Source: an uncultured Clostridia bacterium (GTDB taxonomy: Bacteria > Bacillota > Clostridia > UBA1381). Taken from it: a DNA stretch of 64,000 nt. The stretch spans positions 46,985 through 110,984 of the forward strand of contig CAKSGG010000001.1 in assembly GCA_934454215.1 (NCBI GenBank), in the 5' to 3' direction. Of this stretch, positions 10,117 through 19,155 are shown piece by piece (the stretch's first letter is position 1; each line of letters starts with the position of its first letter). Below the pieces are notes generated by a model. That model was not told the origin of the DNA. It did no database searches and saw nothing but the letters and a program-made list of their open reading frames with translations. A program made the position numbers and the translations under genes.

Positions 10117-12726
10117 ATGAAAAGTAATTTATTGATAAAATTTACCGCAGTGTTTTTGGCGGCTTGCTTTTTTCAGCAGGCAGTATTTGCGGCAGACACG
10201 ACGTTCGGCGAAGAATCGGATTATATGAGCGATTCGGAAAGCGTTTTGGAGGAAATATACAAGTATGAGCTTTCGGACGGCAGTTCATTGGCAGACGGCG
10301 AGGATTTGGGAGAATTTGAGGACGATATTGATTTCGCTGTCGGACTGGGTTTTATGCAGTGTGACGAAAAGGGAAAATTTAATCCGAACTCGAATGTTTC
10401 GTATGAGGAAATGAAAGAAATGCTCGGAAAATATTTTACCGAAAATCAAGCGCTTGTACAAAAAAGCGACGGCAAGGTGAAATTTTCGGACGCTGTTGAG
10501 TTGTTTATAATCGGACTGGGATATGACAAATATCCTGATTATTCAAGCGTGCGTTATATGGCTGATAAAATAGGCTTATTGAAAAACCTTGAATATAAGC
10601 CGAACGCTATGCTGACAAGAAAAGAATTTGCACGTCTTTTGATTAACGGCTTGGATATTGAGCTGTGGGGCAGGGCGATATCTCCGCCGGGTGCAGTTGA
10701 TACGTATATGCAGATGAAAGATAAAACAGTTCTTTCCGAATATTTGGGTATGGTTAAGGCCGACGGATTTTTAAACGGTATAGAAGGCCTGAATTTAACG
10801 GCTGACAGGGAAGTAAGAAAAAATACGGTTGAAATAGACGGCGTGAGCTATGCTGTCGGAGATTTTACGCAGTACAGGCTTTTGGGCAGCAGAGTGTCGG
10901 GATATGCTTATATAGATAAGGAGGACGGCTCGTTAAGTATCGAATATATTCACAGGGACAAAAAGGAAAAGCGCTTGGAGATTAAGCTCAGCGATATAGA
11001 AAAGGCTGACGGCAATACGATAACCTATAACAGCGGCGGCAAAATAAAAAATATAAGCATAAAAAATTTTAAGAATATAATCTATAACGGAACTCATATG
11101 ACAAATACGGATTTTCTGCAAGCGGCAAGGGGAAAGCACGGAACGGCGGTTTTTGTATCTTCTTCACGAAACGGAAATTATGACGTAATGTTTGTAAAGG
11201 AGTACAGAGACTTTTTCGTGAGCGGTATCGACTCGCAGAGAAAAAATGCGTCAATTGAATATAACATGACGTACGACGGAAAAAGATATATAGATTTTGA
11301 TGACGATATGAAATCCGTGTATGTTTACGATACGGCTTTTAACCGTATCGGCAGCGATAAAATAAAAAAGGGAATAATAAGCGTTTACCAAAATGAGGAT
11401 AAAAGCTATATCGAGGCAGTTTTTTCAAACAGGTCAATTATGGGTAATGCGGAAAGCGTTTCGGATAAGGAAATAAAAATTGACAGTATTGATTATAAAA
11501 TTGCGGAGGAATACGCTTTGGCGTCGGCACAAAATCCCAATATTGCAAAGAAACCGTCGGCGGGAATGAAAGGAAAGTTTTATATTTCATTCGACGGATA
11601 TATCGGAGGTTATGAGCAGACAAAGGAATACGCCTATGCAATATTCCAAAAAATATATTTAAGCAATGAGGGTGACGAAAATTCTGCCGTAATCAGGTTT
11701 TTTGACGAAACGGGCAAATGGGTCACTATGGCTTTTACCGATAAAGTAACTCTTGACGGGCAGAAAATGAAGTCGTACGATATGTATAATAAGCTTTGGT
11801 CGAATAAGAAAAACCTTGTAGGAAATCTTATTCGGTATAAGTACAATGCCAATAATCAAATATATTTTATAGATACGCTCAATGATACGGAATATGAAGC
11901 CAATGATACCGAAAGGCTTGTTTACAGCGGTAATTTCAAAGGCGTTCAGACATGGACGGAGGGCAGAAGCTTTCCGGGCGTGCCCTACGGAATAACATCG
12001 GAAACGAAGATATTTAAAACACCCAAGGATTTGGATAAGGAAAAAGATTATAAGGTACTTACAACAAAATCGACGGAATTTGAAAATCAAAAGAAGATAG
12101 ACATAGATTTTTATACCGCAGATACGATGTACCGGTGCAGTGCCGCTCACATAAAGGCTAAGGAAATGACGGAGGAGGAAAAGGCGGACGCAGAGCTGAT
12201 GGAATACATGGGCTCAACGTTTATTGCAGTTTCAAGCGTTGCGCTTGCTTTAAACAGCGACGATGAGGAGGTATACTGTATATACGGAACGCAGTTCGGA
12301 AAAACGTATGAACAGAAAGTTTCGTACATGACCGATACCGATACCTATGAGGAATGGAGCGCAAATGCAAATCCGTTAAAGCGTTCGGACATAATACGCT
12401 TTAAGCTGGATTCGGATAATGTTATATACGGTATTGACAGAATATGCGAAAACGGAACAATTCCGCAGGAGGACTTTATAAAAAATCCCGACTATAACAG
12501 AGAATATGCAGCAGGAACGGTTATTGAGATAATTCCGAACTGGATAAAGGTAAAGGTCGGCGGAAGTGAAATGGTGTGGAATCTTGTCGAAAGCGTATTT
12601 TGCAGATACGATAAAACAACAAATACATTCGAGCAGATTTCATGGAGCGAGGTTAATGCAGGTGACAGAGTGCTTATATACGGAGCTGTTAAATACGGCG
12701 GCGGAGTGCTTGTAAATCCGCAGTAA
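10117..12726 (+). CDS. SLH-type surface protein with a long beta-rich region of unknown function
   Basis: The product has 869 residues. The signal peptide MKSNLLIKFTAVFLAACFF ends near VFA. The mature start carries TFGEESDYMSD followed by IYKYEL, closely resembling the gene at 4765. Residues about 68-190 contain two SLH-like segments (FAVGLGFMQCDEKGKFNP; LTRKEFARLLINGLDI), the second with a good LTRKEF core. The remaining 670 residues are rich in alternating hydrophobic and charged strands with several recurring short patterns such as VEIDGVSYAVGDF and KIDSIDYKIAEEY. I do not recognise this region. Large clostridial SLH proteins with similar unassigned C-terminal parts are common. It follows the 6218 gene by 35 bases and precedes the FAD oxidoreductase by 11. 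Confidence 0.8.
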   Translation: MKSNLLIKFTAVFLAACFFQQAVFAADTTFGEESDYMSDSESVLEEIYKYELSDGSSLADGEDLGEFEDDIDFAVGLGFMQCDEKGKFNPNSNVSYEEMKEMLGKYFTENQALVQKSDGKVKFSDAVELFIIGLGYDKYPDYSSVRYMADKIGLLKNLEYKPNAMLTRKEFARLLINGLDIELWGRAISPPGAVDTYMQMKDKTVLSEYLGMVKADGFLNGIEGLNLTADREVRKNTVEIDGVSYAVGDFTQYRLLGSRVSGYAYIDKEDGSLSIEYIHRDKKEKRLEIKLSDIEKADGNTITYNSGGKIKNISIKNFKNIIYNGTHMTNTDFLQAARGKHGTAVFVSSSRNGNYDVMFVKEYRDFFVSGIDSQRKNASIEYNMTYDGKRYIDFDDDMKSVYVYDTAFNRIGSDKIKKGIISVYQNEDKSYIEAVFSNRSIMGNAESVSDKEIKIDSIDYKIAEEYALASAQNPNIAKKPSAGMKGKFYISFDGYIGGYEQTKEYAYAIFQKIYLSNEGDENSAVIRFFDETGKWVTMAFTDKVTLDGQKMKSYDMYNKLWSNKKNLVGNLIRYKYNANNQIYFIDTLNDTEYEANDTERLVYSGNFKGVQTWTEGRSFPGVPYGITSETKIFKTPKDLDKEKDYKVLTTKSTEFENQKKIDIDFYTADTMYRCSAAHIKAKEMTEEEKADAELMEYMGSTFIAVSSVALALNSDDEEVYCIYGTQFGKTYEQKVSYMTDTDTYEEWSANANPLKRSDIIRFKLDSDNVIYGIDRICENGTIPQEDFIKNPDYNREYAAGTVIEIIPNWIKVKVGGSEMVWNLVESVFCRYDKTTNTFEQISWSEVNAGDRVLIYGAVKYGGGVLVNPQ

Positions 12727-12737
12727 GGAGAAAGAAT

Positions 12738-14018
12738 ATGTTGTATATAACGGAAAAAGAGAGAAAAACGCCTGTTGCGGGCGAATACGATGTTATAGTC
12801 TGCGGAGGCGGTCCGGCAGGCTGCTGTGCCGCCGTTGCTGCGGCGCAGAGGGGGGTAAGGACGCTGCTGCTGGAAAGGAACGGGTGTTTGGGAGGTATTC
12901 CGACATCGGGAATGGTTGTTGATTTTATAGACTATGAAAACAAAAACGGTTTAGTCAGGCAAATGGTTGAAAAAACATATGAATATTCCGAAAAATATCA
13001 TGCCGTAAGGCAGGAGGCAATGAAGTTTGTTTTAGAGAATATGCTGTCCGAGGCAAACGCCGATGTGCGTTTTGGGACATCGGTATGCTGCATGATAAAA
13101 AACGGAGATACCGTAACGGGAGTGATAACCGAATCGAAAAGCGGACGTGAGGCTTTTTATGCAAAAACGGTAATCGACGCAACGGGCGACGGAGACGCGG
13201 CGGCTTTGGCAGGGTGCGGCTTCAGCGTTGGCAGAGATGAAAATAATGAATGTCAGCCGTTAAGCTTACTGTGCATTGTTTCGGCTGCCGAGCGTGAAAA
13301 AATCGAAGAATATATCTGCGGCGGACGTGACGGGCATTTTACCCCGAAAGAAAAAATGCTGGAGCTTATACGCAGAGGAGGAGTTGAACCGTCATACAGT
13401 CAGCCGTCGCTGTTTCATCTGCGTGATAATATTTATTATCTTATGGCAAATCACCAGTACGGAGTATGCGCATATAATGAAAATCAATTAAGCGCCGCAG
13501 TGTTGTCGGCAAGAAAAGAAATATTTGAAATATGCCGTGCGATTTCAAGCAACGGCGGAGTATGGTCGAATTTTAATCTTATAGCCACTGCGGAGCGTAT
13601 CGGGGTCAGAGAGGGCAGAAGAATTGACGGAATGTATAAGGTTACAAAAGAGGATATGATTAACGGAGTTCGCCACCGTGACGGAATATGCCGTGTAAGA
13701 TTCTGCGTTGACGTTCATGCCACAAATAAAAACAGCGCTAAGGGATATGCCGACGAGGGAATACATACAAAGCCGTACGATATTCCGTTAAGAGCGCTTA
13801 TTGCAAAGGACGTAAAGGGACTTATAATCGCAGGAAGATGTATAAGCGGTGATTTTCATTCCCATGCAAGCTACCGTGTTTCGGGAGAAGCAGGGACTAT
13901 GGGAGAGGTCGCAGGAGTTCTTGCCGCCGCTGCCGTTAAAAACGGCTTGCTGCCGAACGAGGTGGAATGGGATATTGTGTACCCGATGTTTGACAGTGAA
14001 TTTTTACCAAATGATTAA
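12738..14018 (+). CDS. FAD-dependent oxidoreductase (FAD_oxidored-type)
   Basis: The 426-residue product has an N-terminal dinucleotide-binding motif VCGGGPAGCCAAVAAAQRG with a downstream acidic strand end (LLLER), an ATGDGDAAALAG motif near residue 155 and a C-terminal FAD-closing segment GLIIAGRCISGDFHSHASYR. This matches the FAD-dependent oxidoreductases that often sit in clostridial and planctomycete glycan loci. No signal peptide is visible, so the enzyme is probably cytoplasmic, unlike the surface proteins just upstream. GGAG lies upstream of the ATG. The substrate is unknown; a sugar or sugar-acid derivative is plausible from context only. A second, longer member of the same family is at 45451. 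Confidence 0.85.
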   Translation: MLYITEKERKTPVAGEYDVIVCGGGPAGCCAAVAAAQRGVRTLLLERNGCLGGIPTSGMVVDFIDYENKNGLVRQMVEKTYEYSEKYHAVRQEAMKFVLENMLSEANADVRFGTSVCCMIKNGDTVTGVITESKSGREAFYAKTVIDATGDGDAAALAGCGFSVGRDENNECQPLSLLCIVSAAEREKIEEYICGGRDGHFTPKEKMLELIRRGGVEPSYSQPSLFHLRDNIYYLMANHQYGVCAYNENQLSAAVLSARKEIFEICRAISSNGGVWSNFNLIATAERIGVREGRRIDGMYKVTKEDMINGVRHRDGICRVRFCVDVHATNKNSAKGYADEGIHTKPYDIPLRALIAKDVKGLIIAGRCISGDFHSHASYRVSGEAGTMGEVAGVLAAAAVKNGLLPNEVEWDIVYPMFDSEFLPND

Positions 14019-14021
14019 GTA

Positions 14022-14050
14022 TTGTAATTTCGTTTCAAATGCGATATAAT
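14022..14050 (+). promoter_or_regulatory. Candidate promoter for the yesN/yesM-type pair
   Basis: TTGTAA (14022-14027), 17 bases, TATAAT (14045-14050). The -10 is perfect and the -35 matches 4 of 6. It implies an unusually short leader before the ATG at 14067. Confidence 0.5.
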
Positions 14051-14066
14051 TAACGGGGTGATTGAA

Positions 14067-15275
14067 ATGATTAATATAATTTTGGTAGATGATGAAACGG
14101 CGGCGCTGAGAGGCTTGGGAGCGGCGCCATGCTGGGACGAATACGGGTTCAATATTGCCGGAATGTTTACGAAAGCGGCGGACGTTCTGGAATATTTAAA
14201 AAGCAATAAGGCGGACGCAGTAATTACGGATATAAGAATGCCGCTCATGAGCGGTATAGACCTTGCACGGGAAATTCACGGACTTTACCCCGATATTATA
14301 GTTATATTTATAAGCGCATATGAGGATTTTGAGTATGCAAGAGGTGCGATAAAATATAATGTTACCGATTATTTGCTAAAGCCGATAGACCATATTCAGC
14401 TTGAAGAAATATGCGAAAAAATCAAGCTTAAATGTCTGCGTGAGAAAAGCATATGGAACGAAAATGAGCTTGAAATGATGTATTATCAGCAGCTTGTGAC
14501 GGATTATTTCGGCGGAAAAAACAAAAAAGAATTTGAGGACGTTTTGAAAATAAACGGACTGACGCTTGAAAGCCCGTCGGCAATTATTGAAATCAATATA
14601 AGAAATTTTGTCGATTTTCTTAAAACAAAATGGAAACACGGAGTAGACAGATTTTATTTCTGTATTATAAAAACAATGCCGATAAACGGCGCAATGCTTA
14701 TTCCTTTAAATTATTCATTCGGCGTGATTACGGTAATACTTATCAACAGAACGGATTCTTATGAGGATTTTAAAAATCATTTAAAGGAATTTTCGATAAA
14801 TGCAAGCGAACAGTATATGCAGCTTTTGGGCGTTGACGCAGGTATAAATATTCTGCGCACTGCGGAGGGCTTTGCCGATTTGGAAAAGAATATAAAGAAC
14901 ATTGTAAGGCTGACCGATAATGAAATATCGGAATTTAAAAGCATGGATACAATATCAAAGGCAAAGGATTATATTGATAAAAATTATTTCAGAGATATTC
15001 CCTTGTCTGAAATTGCGGAATACGTTTCAATGTCGCCGTATTATTTCAGCAAGATATTCAAAAGGGAAACGGGAGAAAATTTTTCTAACTTTCTGAATAA
15101 AAGGAGAATTGACGCAGCTTGTGAATTTCTGATTAAAAGCGATTACAAAACCGAACAGATTTATAAAATGGTCGGCTATAACAGTAAAAATTATTTCTTT
15201 AAGCTGTTTAAGCTTTATATGGGAGTTACACCGCAGGAATACAGGAGCGGTATGATGCAGAACGGGGAGAGATAA
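14067..15275 (+). CDS. YesN-type response regulator (receiver plus AraC HTH)
   Basis: A GTG at 14058 is in frame, but the sequence GGGGTGATTGAAATG makes GGGGTGAT the ribosome site for the ATG at 14067. The product has 402 residues. Residues 1-120 are a receiver domain (ILVDDE acidic pocket, phospho-acceptor Asp in ITDIRMP, conserved Lys in YLLKPID). The C-terminal 100 residues are an AraC-type double helix-turn-helix (LSEIAEYVSMSPYYFSKIFKRE; YKMVGYNSKNYFFKLFK). The middle is a linker region. The cognate kinase follows 3 bases later. YesN proteins usually control extracellular glycan uptake or degradation genes, which fits the surface cluster upstream. Confidence 0.93.
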   Translation: MINIILVDDETAALRGLGAAPCWDEYGFNIAGMFTKAADVLEYLKSNKADAVITDIRMPLMSGIDLAREIHGLYPDIIVIFISAYEDFEYARGAIKYNVTDYLLKPIDHIQLEEICEKIKLKCLREKSIWNENELEMMYYQQLVTDYFGGKNKKEFEDVLKINGLTLESPSAIIEINIRNFVDFLKTKWKHGVDRFYFCIIKTMPINGAMLIPLNYSFGVITVILINRTDSYEDFKNHLKEFSINASEQYMQLLGVDAGINILRTAEGFADLEKNIKNIVRLTDNEISEFKSMDTISKAKDYIDKNYFRDIPLSEIAEYVSMSPYYFSKIFKRETGENFSNFLNKRRIDAACEFLIKSDYKTEQIYKMVGYNSKNYFFKLFKLYMGVTPQEYRSGMMQNGER

Positions 15276-15278
15276 GCT

Positions 15279-16973
15279 GTGAAGAAAACGTATGTCTGGG
15301 AGAATATATGCAAATACGGCAGAAAGAGTATTTTCTTTAAAAATTTTATTCTTATACTGCTGATAATAATGCTTCCTTTTTCGATGTTCGGATTTGGGTT
15401 TCTGACCTACTACAGCAAAAATATCCGTCAGGAGGTAAGCTCATATGCTCAAAGCTCAAACAAAAGAGTGCTTGACGATATGGAAAATCTGGCGTCATTG
15501 CTGAGGAACAGCTATTCCATGATAGCCTCCGATGAGACGCTGTTATATTATCTGTCGGGTGTGTCATATACCGACACCAATGAAATGATAAAGGATATAA
15601 GCGATATAGAGTCAACTCTGCGTATGGTGATGTGCAATATTCCGATGATTGAGTCGGTGTATATTTATAATATCAAGCAGGAATATGTTCTTGGTACGAA
15701 TATGTCGGCGGCTATGGAAAAATTTGAGGATAAGAGCTGGTATTATTTATATGAACGCAATAACAGAGCGGAATATTTTATAAAACGGGACGCAGCCATT
15801 TTCGGAAAATCAAACAGGTACATAACATTTTGCCGCAGTATTTACCGAAAGGAAAATACGGAGGGGATTCTCGTTTTTAATCTGAACTATAATATGTTTG
15901 AAGAATATCTTCTTAACGGCGATAACTCAATAGCGGGCATAACCGTAAAGAATGAAAACGGTACGGAGCTGTATTCTTATATCAAGAAAGAATACGGCAA
16001 TGAGCCGGCTTTGGTCAAAATGGAGCAGAATGGCGATGAATTTACCGTACTGACCGAAAATTATGTAAGCTTTGTGGACGAGCAGTACAGATTTTATAAA
16101 AATCTTATAATACTAATGATTTTTATAATCGTATTCGGTTCGGCGGGAATAGCGTATTATTTAAGCTATCATAATTATAAGCAGCTTACGGGCGTAATAA
16201 GAATTTTGCAGGACGAGGCTGTGGGAACAGAGGATAAAAAGCAGCGCAATGACGAGTATATGTTTATAACAAATAATATTTTGGGTATTATGCAACAGAA
16301 AAACAACATTGAAGAAGAATTTGCCGAAAAGGTAAAAATTCTGAGAAAAACTCAGATAAACGCATTGCAGTCACAGATAAATCCTCATTTTATCTTCAAT
16401 ACAATGAATTTAATATGTATGGAGGATATGGTGGAAAATAAAAGACAGACCGTTATAACCCAAATAGTAACGCTGCTGTCCGAAATACTGAGAGCCGTAC
16501 TTAATACCGACAGCTATATGATACCGCTGGAGCAGGAGCTTATTTATATAAACAAATACATAAAGCTTCAGAATATAAAATACGACAACAGATTTACGCT
16601 TGTTACAAACATTGATGAGGACGTTCTTAATTTGCAGGTAATAAAATTCATGCTTCAGCCGATTGTGGAAAATTCGATAATACACGGAATTTTAAAATCC
16701 GAATCGCCCGAGTCGGGGAAAATAGAAATCGGTGCGGAAAGAAAGGGAAAAAGCCTGATTATTACCGTATCAGACGACGGAACAGGAATGACGGAGGAAA
16801 AAGCGGAAGAAATCAGAAACAAACTTTCACAGTACGAAAAATTTGATAAACGGCATATAGGAATAGGAAATGTCAATCAGAGAATTAAGCTCATCTGCGG
16901 AGCGGAGTACGGAGTAAGACTTTGTTCGTATGAAAACGGAACGGTTATCAAAATCGAAATGCCCGTGCTTTAA
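15279..16973 (+). CDS. YesM-type sensor histidine kinase
   Basis: The GTG start at 15279 follows GGGGAGAG at the end of the upstream gene. The 564-residue membrane protein has a transmembrane segment near residues 22-42, an extracellular sensor of about 210 residues, and a second membrane segment near 262-284 (LIILMIFIIVFGSAGIAYYL). The His_kinase core has the phospho-acceptor in ALQSQINPHFIFNTMN, then the ATPase N box MLQPIVENSIIHGI and the G motifs DDGTGM and IGIGNVNQRI. It should phosphorylate the regulator encoded just upstream. The ligand is unknown, but family members respond to extracellular sugars or cell-envelope cues. Confidence 0.93.
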   Translation: MKKTYVWENICKYGRKSIFFKNFILILLIIMLPFSMFGFGFLTYYSKNIRQEVSSYAQSSNKRVLDDMENLASLLRNSYSMIASDETLLYYLSGVSYTDTNEMIKDISDIESTLRMVMCNIPMIESVYIYNIKQEYVLGTNMSAAMEKFEDKSWYYLYERNNRAEYFIKRDAAIFGKSNRYITFCRSIYRKENTEGILVFNLNYNMFEEYLLNGDNSIAGITVKNENGTELYSYIKKEYGNEPALVKMEQNGDEFTVLTENYVSFVDEQYRFYKNLIILMIFIIVFGSAGIAYYLSYHNYKQLTGVIRILQDEAVGTEDKKQRNDEYMFITNNILGIMQQKNNIEEEFAEKVKILRKTQINALQSQINPHFIFNTMNLICMEDMVENKRQTVITQIVTLLSEILRAVLNTDSYMIPLEQELIYINKYIKLQNIKYDNRFTLVTNIDEDVLNLQVIKFMLQPIVENSIIHGILKSESPESGKIEIGAERKGKSLIITVSDDGTGMTEEKAEEIRNKLSQYEKFDKRHIGIGNVNQRIKLICGAEYGVRLCSYENGTVIKIEMPVL

Positions 16974-16999
16974 TAAAATATAAGCCCGTGATTGAATTA

Positions 17000-17028
17000 T
17001 TGACAATAACGGTAAACGGTGATATAAT
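17000..17028 (+). promoter_or_regulatory. Consensus sigma-A promoter for hydF
   Basis: TTGACA (17000-17005), a 17-base spacer, and TATAAT (17023-17028) are perfect matches to both hexamers, 62 bases before the hydF ATG. Confidence 0.85.
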
Positions 17029-17090
17029 AAAAGCAAAATTGGACAAACAAAAATATAGTTTTATAATAAGACAGAAGAGAGGTTTTATAT

Positions 17091-18269
17091 ATGAGCTTAA
17101 ATGAAACACCGTCGGCGAACAGAGTGCATATAGGATTTTTCGGACGCAGGAATGCGGGAAAATCCAGTATTGTCAATGCGGTAACGGGTCAGGAAACTGC
17201 GGTTGTATCGGAAACAAAGGGAACTACTACCGACCCTGTTTCTAAGTCAATGGAGCTTTTGCCGCTCGGCCCGGTCGTAATTACAGATACGCCCGGATTT
17301 GATGATGAGGGTGCGCTTGGTGAATTGAGGGTAAAAAGAACAAAAAGAGTTTTGAATAAAACCGATATTGCCGTTCTTGTTGTTGATGCTGCAGAGGGTA
17401 TGACAGAATGGGAAAATACTCTTATAAATATTTTTAAAGAAAAAAATATTCCTTATATAACCGTATATAATAAATCCGACACAGCAAGCGTTAATGTAAA
17501 GGAAAATGAGATTCTTGTCAGTGCTCGGACGGGCGAGGGGATTTATGAATTGAAAGAGCGTATTGCCGCACTCCGCCCGAACGGTGAGGACAAGCCGATT
17601 GCGGGAGATTTGGTAAAGCCGTATGATACGGTCATACTTGTAACTCCGATAGACAGCGCAGCGCCCAAAGGCAGACTTATTCTTCCGCAGCAGCAGACAT
17701 TGAGGGATTTGCTCGATCATGATATTATTACAATAACTGTCAAGGAAACGGAGCTTATTTCGGCACTTAATGCACTTGCGGAAAAACCGTCGCTTGTTAT
17801 AACCGACAGTCAGGTTTTCGGGCGTGTATCAAAGGAGCTGCCCGATGATATTCCGCTTACATCTTTTTCAATTCTTATGGCGAGATATAAAGGCTTTCTG
17901 AAAACTGCGGTAAATGGTGCGGAAATGCTTGATAAGCTCAAAGACGGCGATAATGTTCTGATATGCGAAGGTTGTTCGCATCATCGCCAATGCGACGATA
18001 TAGGTACGGTTAAGATGCCGAAATGGCTGAAAGAGCATACAAAAGCCGATTTGAACTTATTCCATACATCGGGGCTTGAGTTCCCGGAGGATTTGTCAAA
18101 ATATTCGCTGATTATCCATTGCGGAGGCTGTATGCTCAATGAACGTGAAGTGAAATACCGTATGAAATGCGCTGTTGACCAAGGTATACCGTTTACAAAT
18201 TACGGTACTGCGATTGCACATATGCACGGAATTTTAAAGAGAAGTCTGGAGATTATTCCGCTTGATTAA
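17091..18269 (+). CDS. hydF: [FeFe] hydrogenase H-cluster maturation GTPase HydF
   Basis: HydF is the scaffold/carrier GTPase that delivers the diiron precursor to apo-HydA. The 392-residue product has G1 GRRNAGKS, G3 DTPG and G4 NKSD in its N-terminal GTPase domain. The C-terminal cluster-binding domain carries the CSHH segment near residue 300 and HCGGC near residue 344, the family's conserved Cys/His ligands. GAGAGG precedes the ATG. It has its own promoter and sits 31 kb from the hydrogenase operon at 49025. HydE and HydG are not in this window. Its 3' end overlaps the convergent pseudouridine synthase gene by 36 bases. Confidence 0.96.
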   Translation: MSLNETPSANRVHIGFFGRRNAGKSSIVNAVTGQETAVVSETKGTTTDPVSKSMELLPLGPVVITDTPGFDDEGALGELRVKRTKRVLNKTDIAVLVVDAAEGMTEWENTLINIFKEKNIPYITVYNKSDTASVNVKENEILVSARTGEGIYELKERIAALRPNGEDKPIAGDLVKPYDTVILVTPIDSAAPKGRLILPQQQTLRDLLDHDIITITVKETELISALNALAEKPSLVITDSQVFGRVSKELPDDIPLTSFSILMARYKGFLKTAVNGAEMLDKLKDGDNVLICEGCSHHRQCDDIGTVKMPKWLKEHTKADLNLFHTSGLEFPEDLSKYSLIIHCGGCMLNEREVKYRMKCAVDQGIPFTNYGTAIAHMHGILKRSLEIIPLD

Positions 18270-19142
18270 AAAATCGCTCATATCCTGCGGCAGCGGGGCA
18301 GTAAATTCCATAGTCTTTTTGCTTATTGGGTGGACAAGCCTTATATAAGATGAATGTAAGGCGGTTCTTGCAAAAAGCGATTTATCCTCCGTTCCGTACA
18401 GCCAGTCGCCGAGCAGAGAATGCCCGATATGCGACATATGCAGTCGTATCTGATGAGTACGCCCCGTTTCAAGGTGCAGTTCAACAAGAGTATACGAATC
18501 AAAATTTTTCAAAGGACGGTAATGCGTAAGTGCATATTGACCGTCCTTTGTTATACACCGCTTTATTATGCCGTCGCCGCATCTGCCGATAGGTGCGCAG
18601 ATTGTTCCGCTTTCTGTTATACACCCCTCGGCAATTGCGCTGTATTTGCGTTCAAAATCCTTATGCAGGCTTTCGCACAGCAGATTATGGGCATACCTGT
18701 TTTTTGCGATGCAAAGAAGTCCCGACGTATCTTTGTCAAGGCGGTTTACCGCATGAAATGTACGTTCTTCGCCCTTTTGGAGAAAGTAATACATCAGACC
18801 GTTTGCAAGCGTATTTTCAAAATGACCTATTGACGGGTGCGTGGGGATTCCGGCAGGCTTGTTGATTATCATGATGTCTTCGTCCTCATACACAATTCCG
18901 AAATCCGTTTTGACAGGCTCTATCATTTCGGAGCGTTCTTCATGAATTGTCAGAGTAAGTCTGTCATTTTTATGAAGTATGAAATTCACGTGCTGTCTGT
19001 TCCCGTTTGCAATTATTCCGTTTTCGGAAGTTTTCAGGCTTTTTATGAGCGCAGTTGACATATGATAATACTGTTTCAGCACGGTTTTTATGTTTGCACC
19101 GTCATATTCGTCTGTCACGGTATATTCAAAAATCCGTTCCAA
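18234..19142 (-). CDS. RluA-family RNA pseudouridine synthase
   Basis: The TTG start (19142) follows GGAG at 7 bases. The product has 302 residues: an S4-like N-terminal segment (about 1-70), then the synthase fold with INKPAG, the catalytic-Asp motif HAVNRLDKDTSGLL and the later GRTHQIRLHMSHIG block. These enzymes isomerise uridine in 23S rRNA or tRNA; the RluD-like layout suggests rRNA, but the exact site is not deducible. The gene lies 13 bases downstream of malQ on the same strand and is probably cotranscribed with it. Its stop region overlaps the end of hydF on the other strand. Confidence 0.93.
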   Translation of the reverse strand: MERIFEYTVTDEYDGANIKTVLKQYYHMSTALIKSLKTSENGIIANGNRQHVNFILHKNDRLTLTIHEERSEMIEPVKTDFGIVYEDEDIMIINKPAGIPTHPSIGHFENTLANGLMYYFLQKGEERTFHAVNRLDKDTSGLLCIAKNRYAHNLLCESLHKDFERKYSAIAEGCITESGTICAPIGRCGDGIIKRCITKDGQYALTHYRPLKNFDSYTLVELHLETGRTHQIRLHMSHIGHSLLGDWLYGTEDKSLFARTALHSSYIRLVHPISKKTMEFTAPLPQDMSDFLIKRNNLQTSL

Positions 19143-19155
19143 AAAAATTCTCCTT

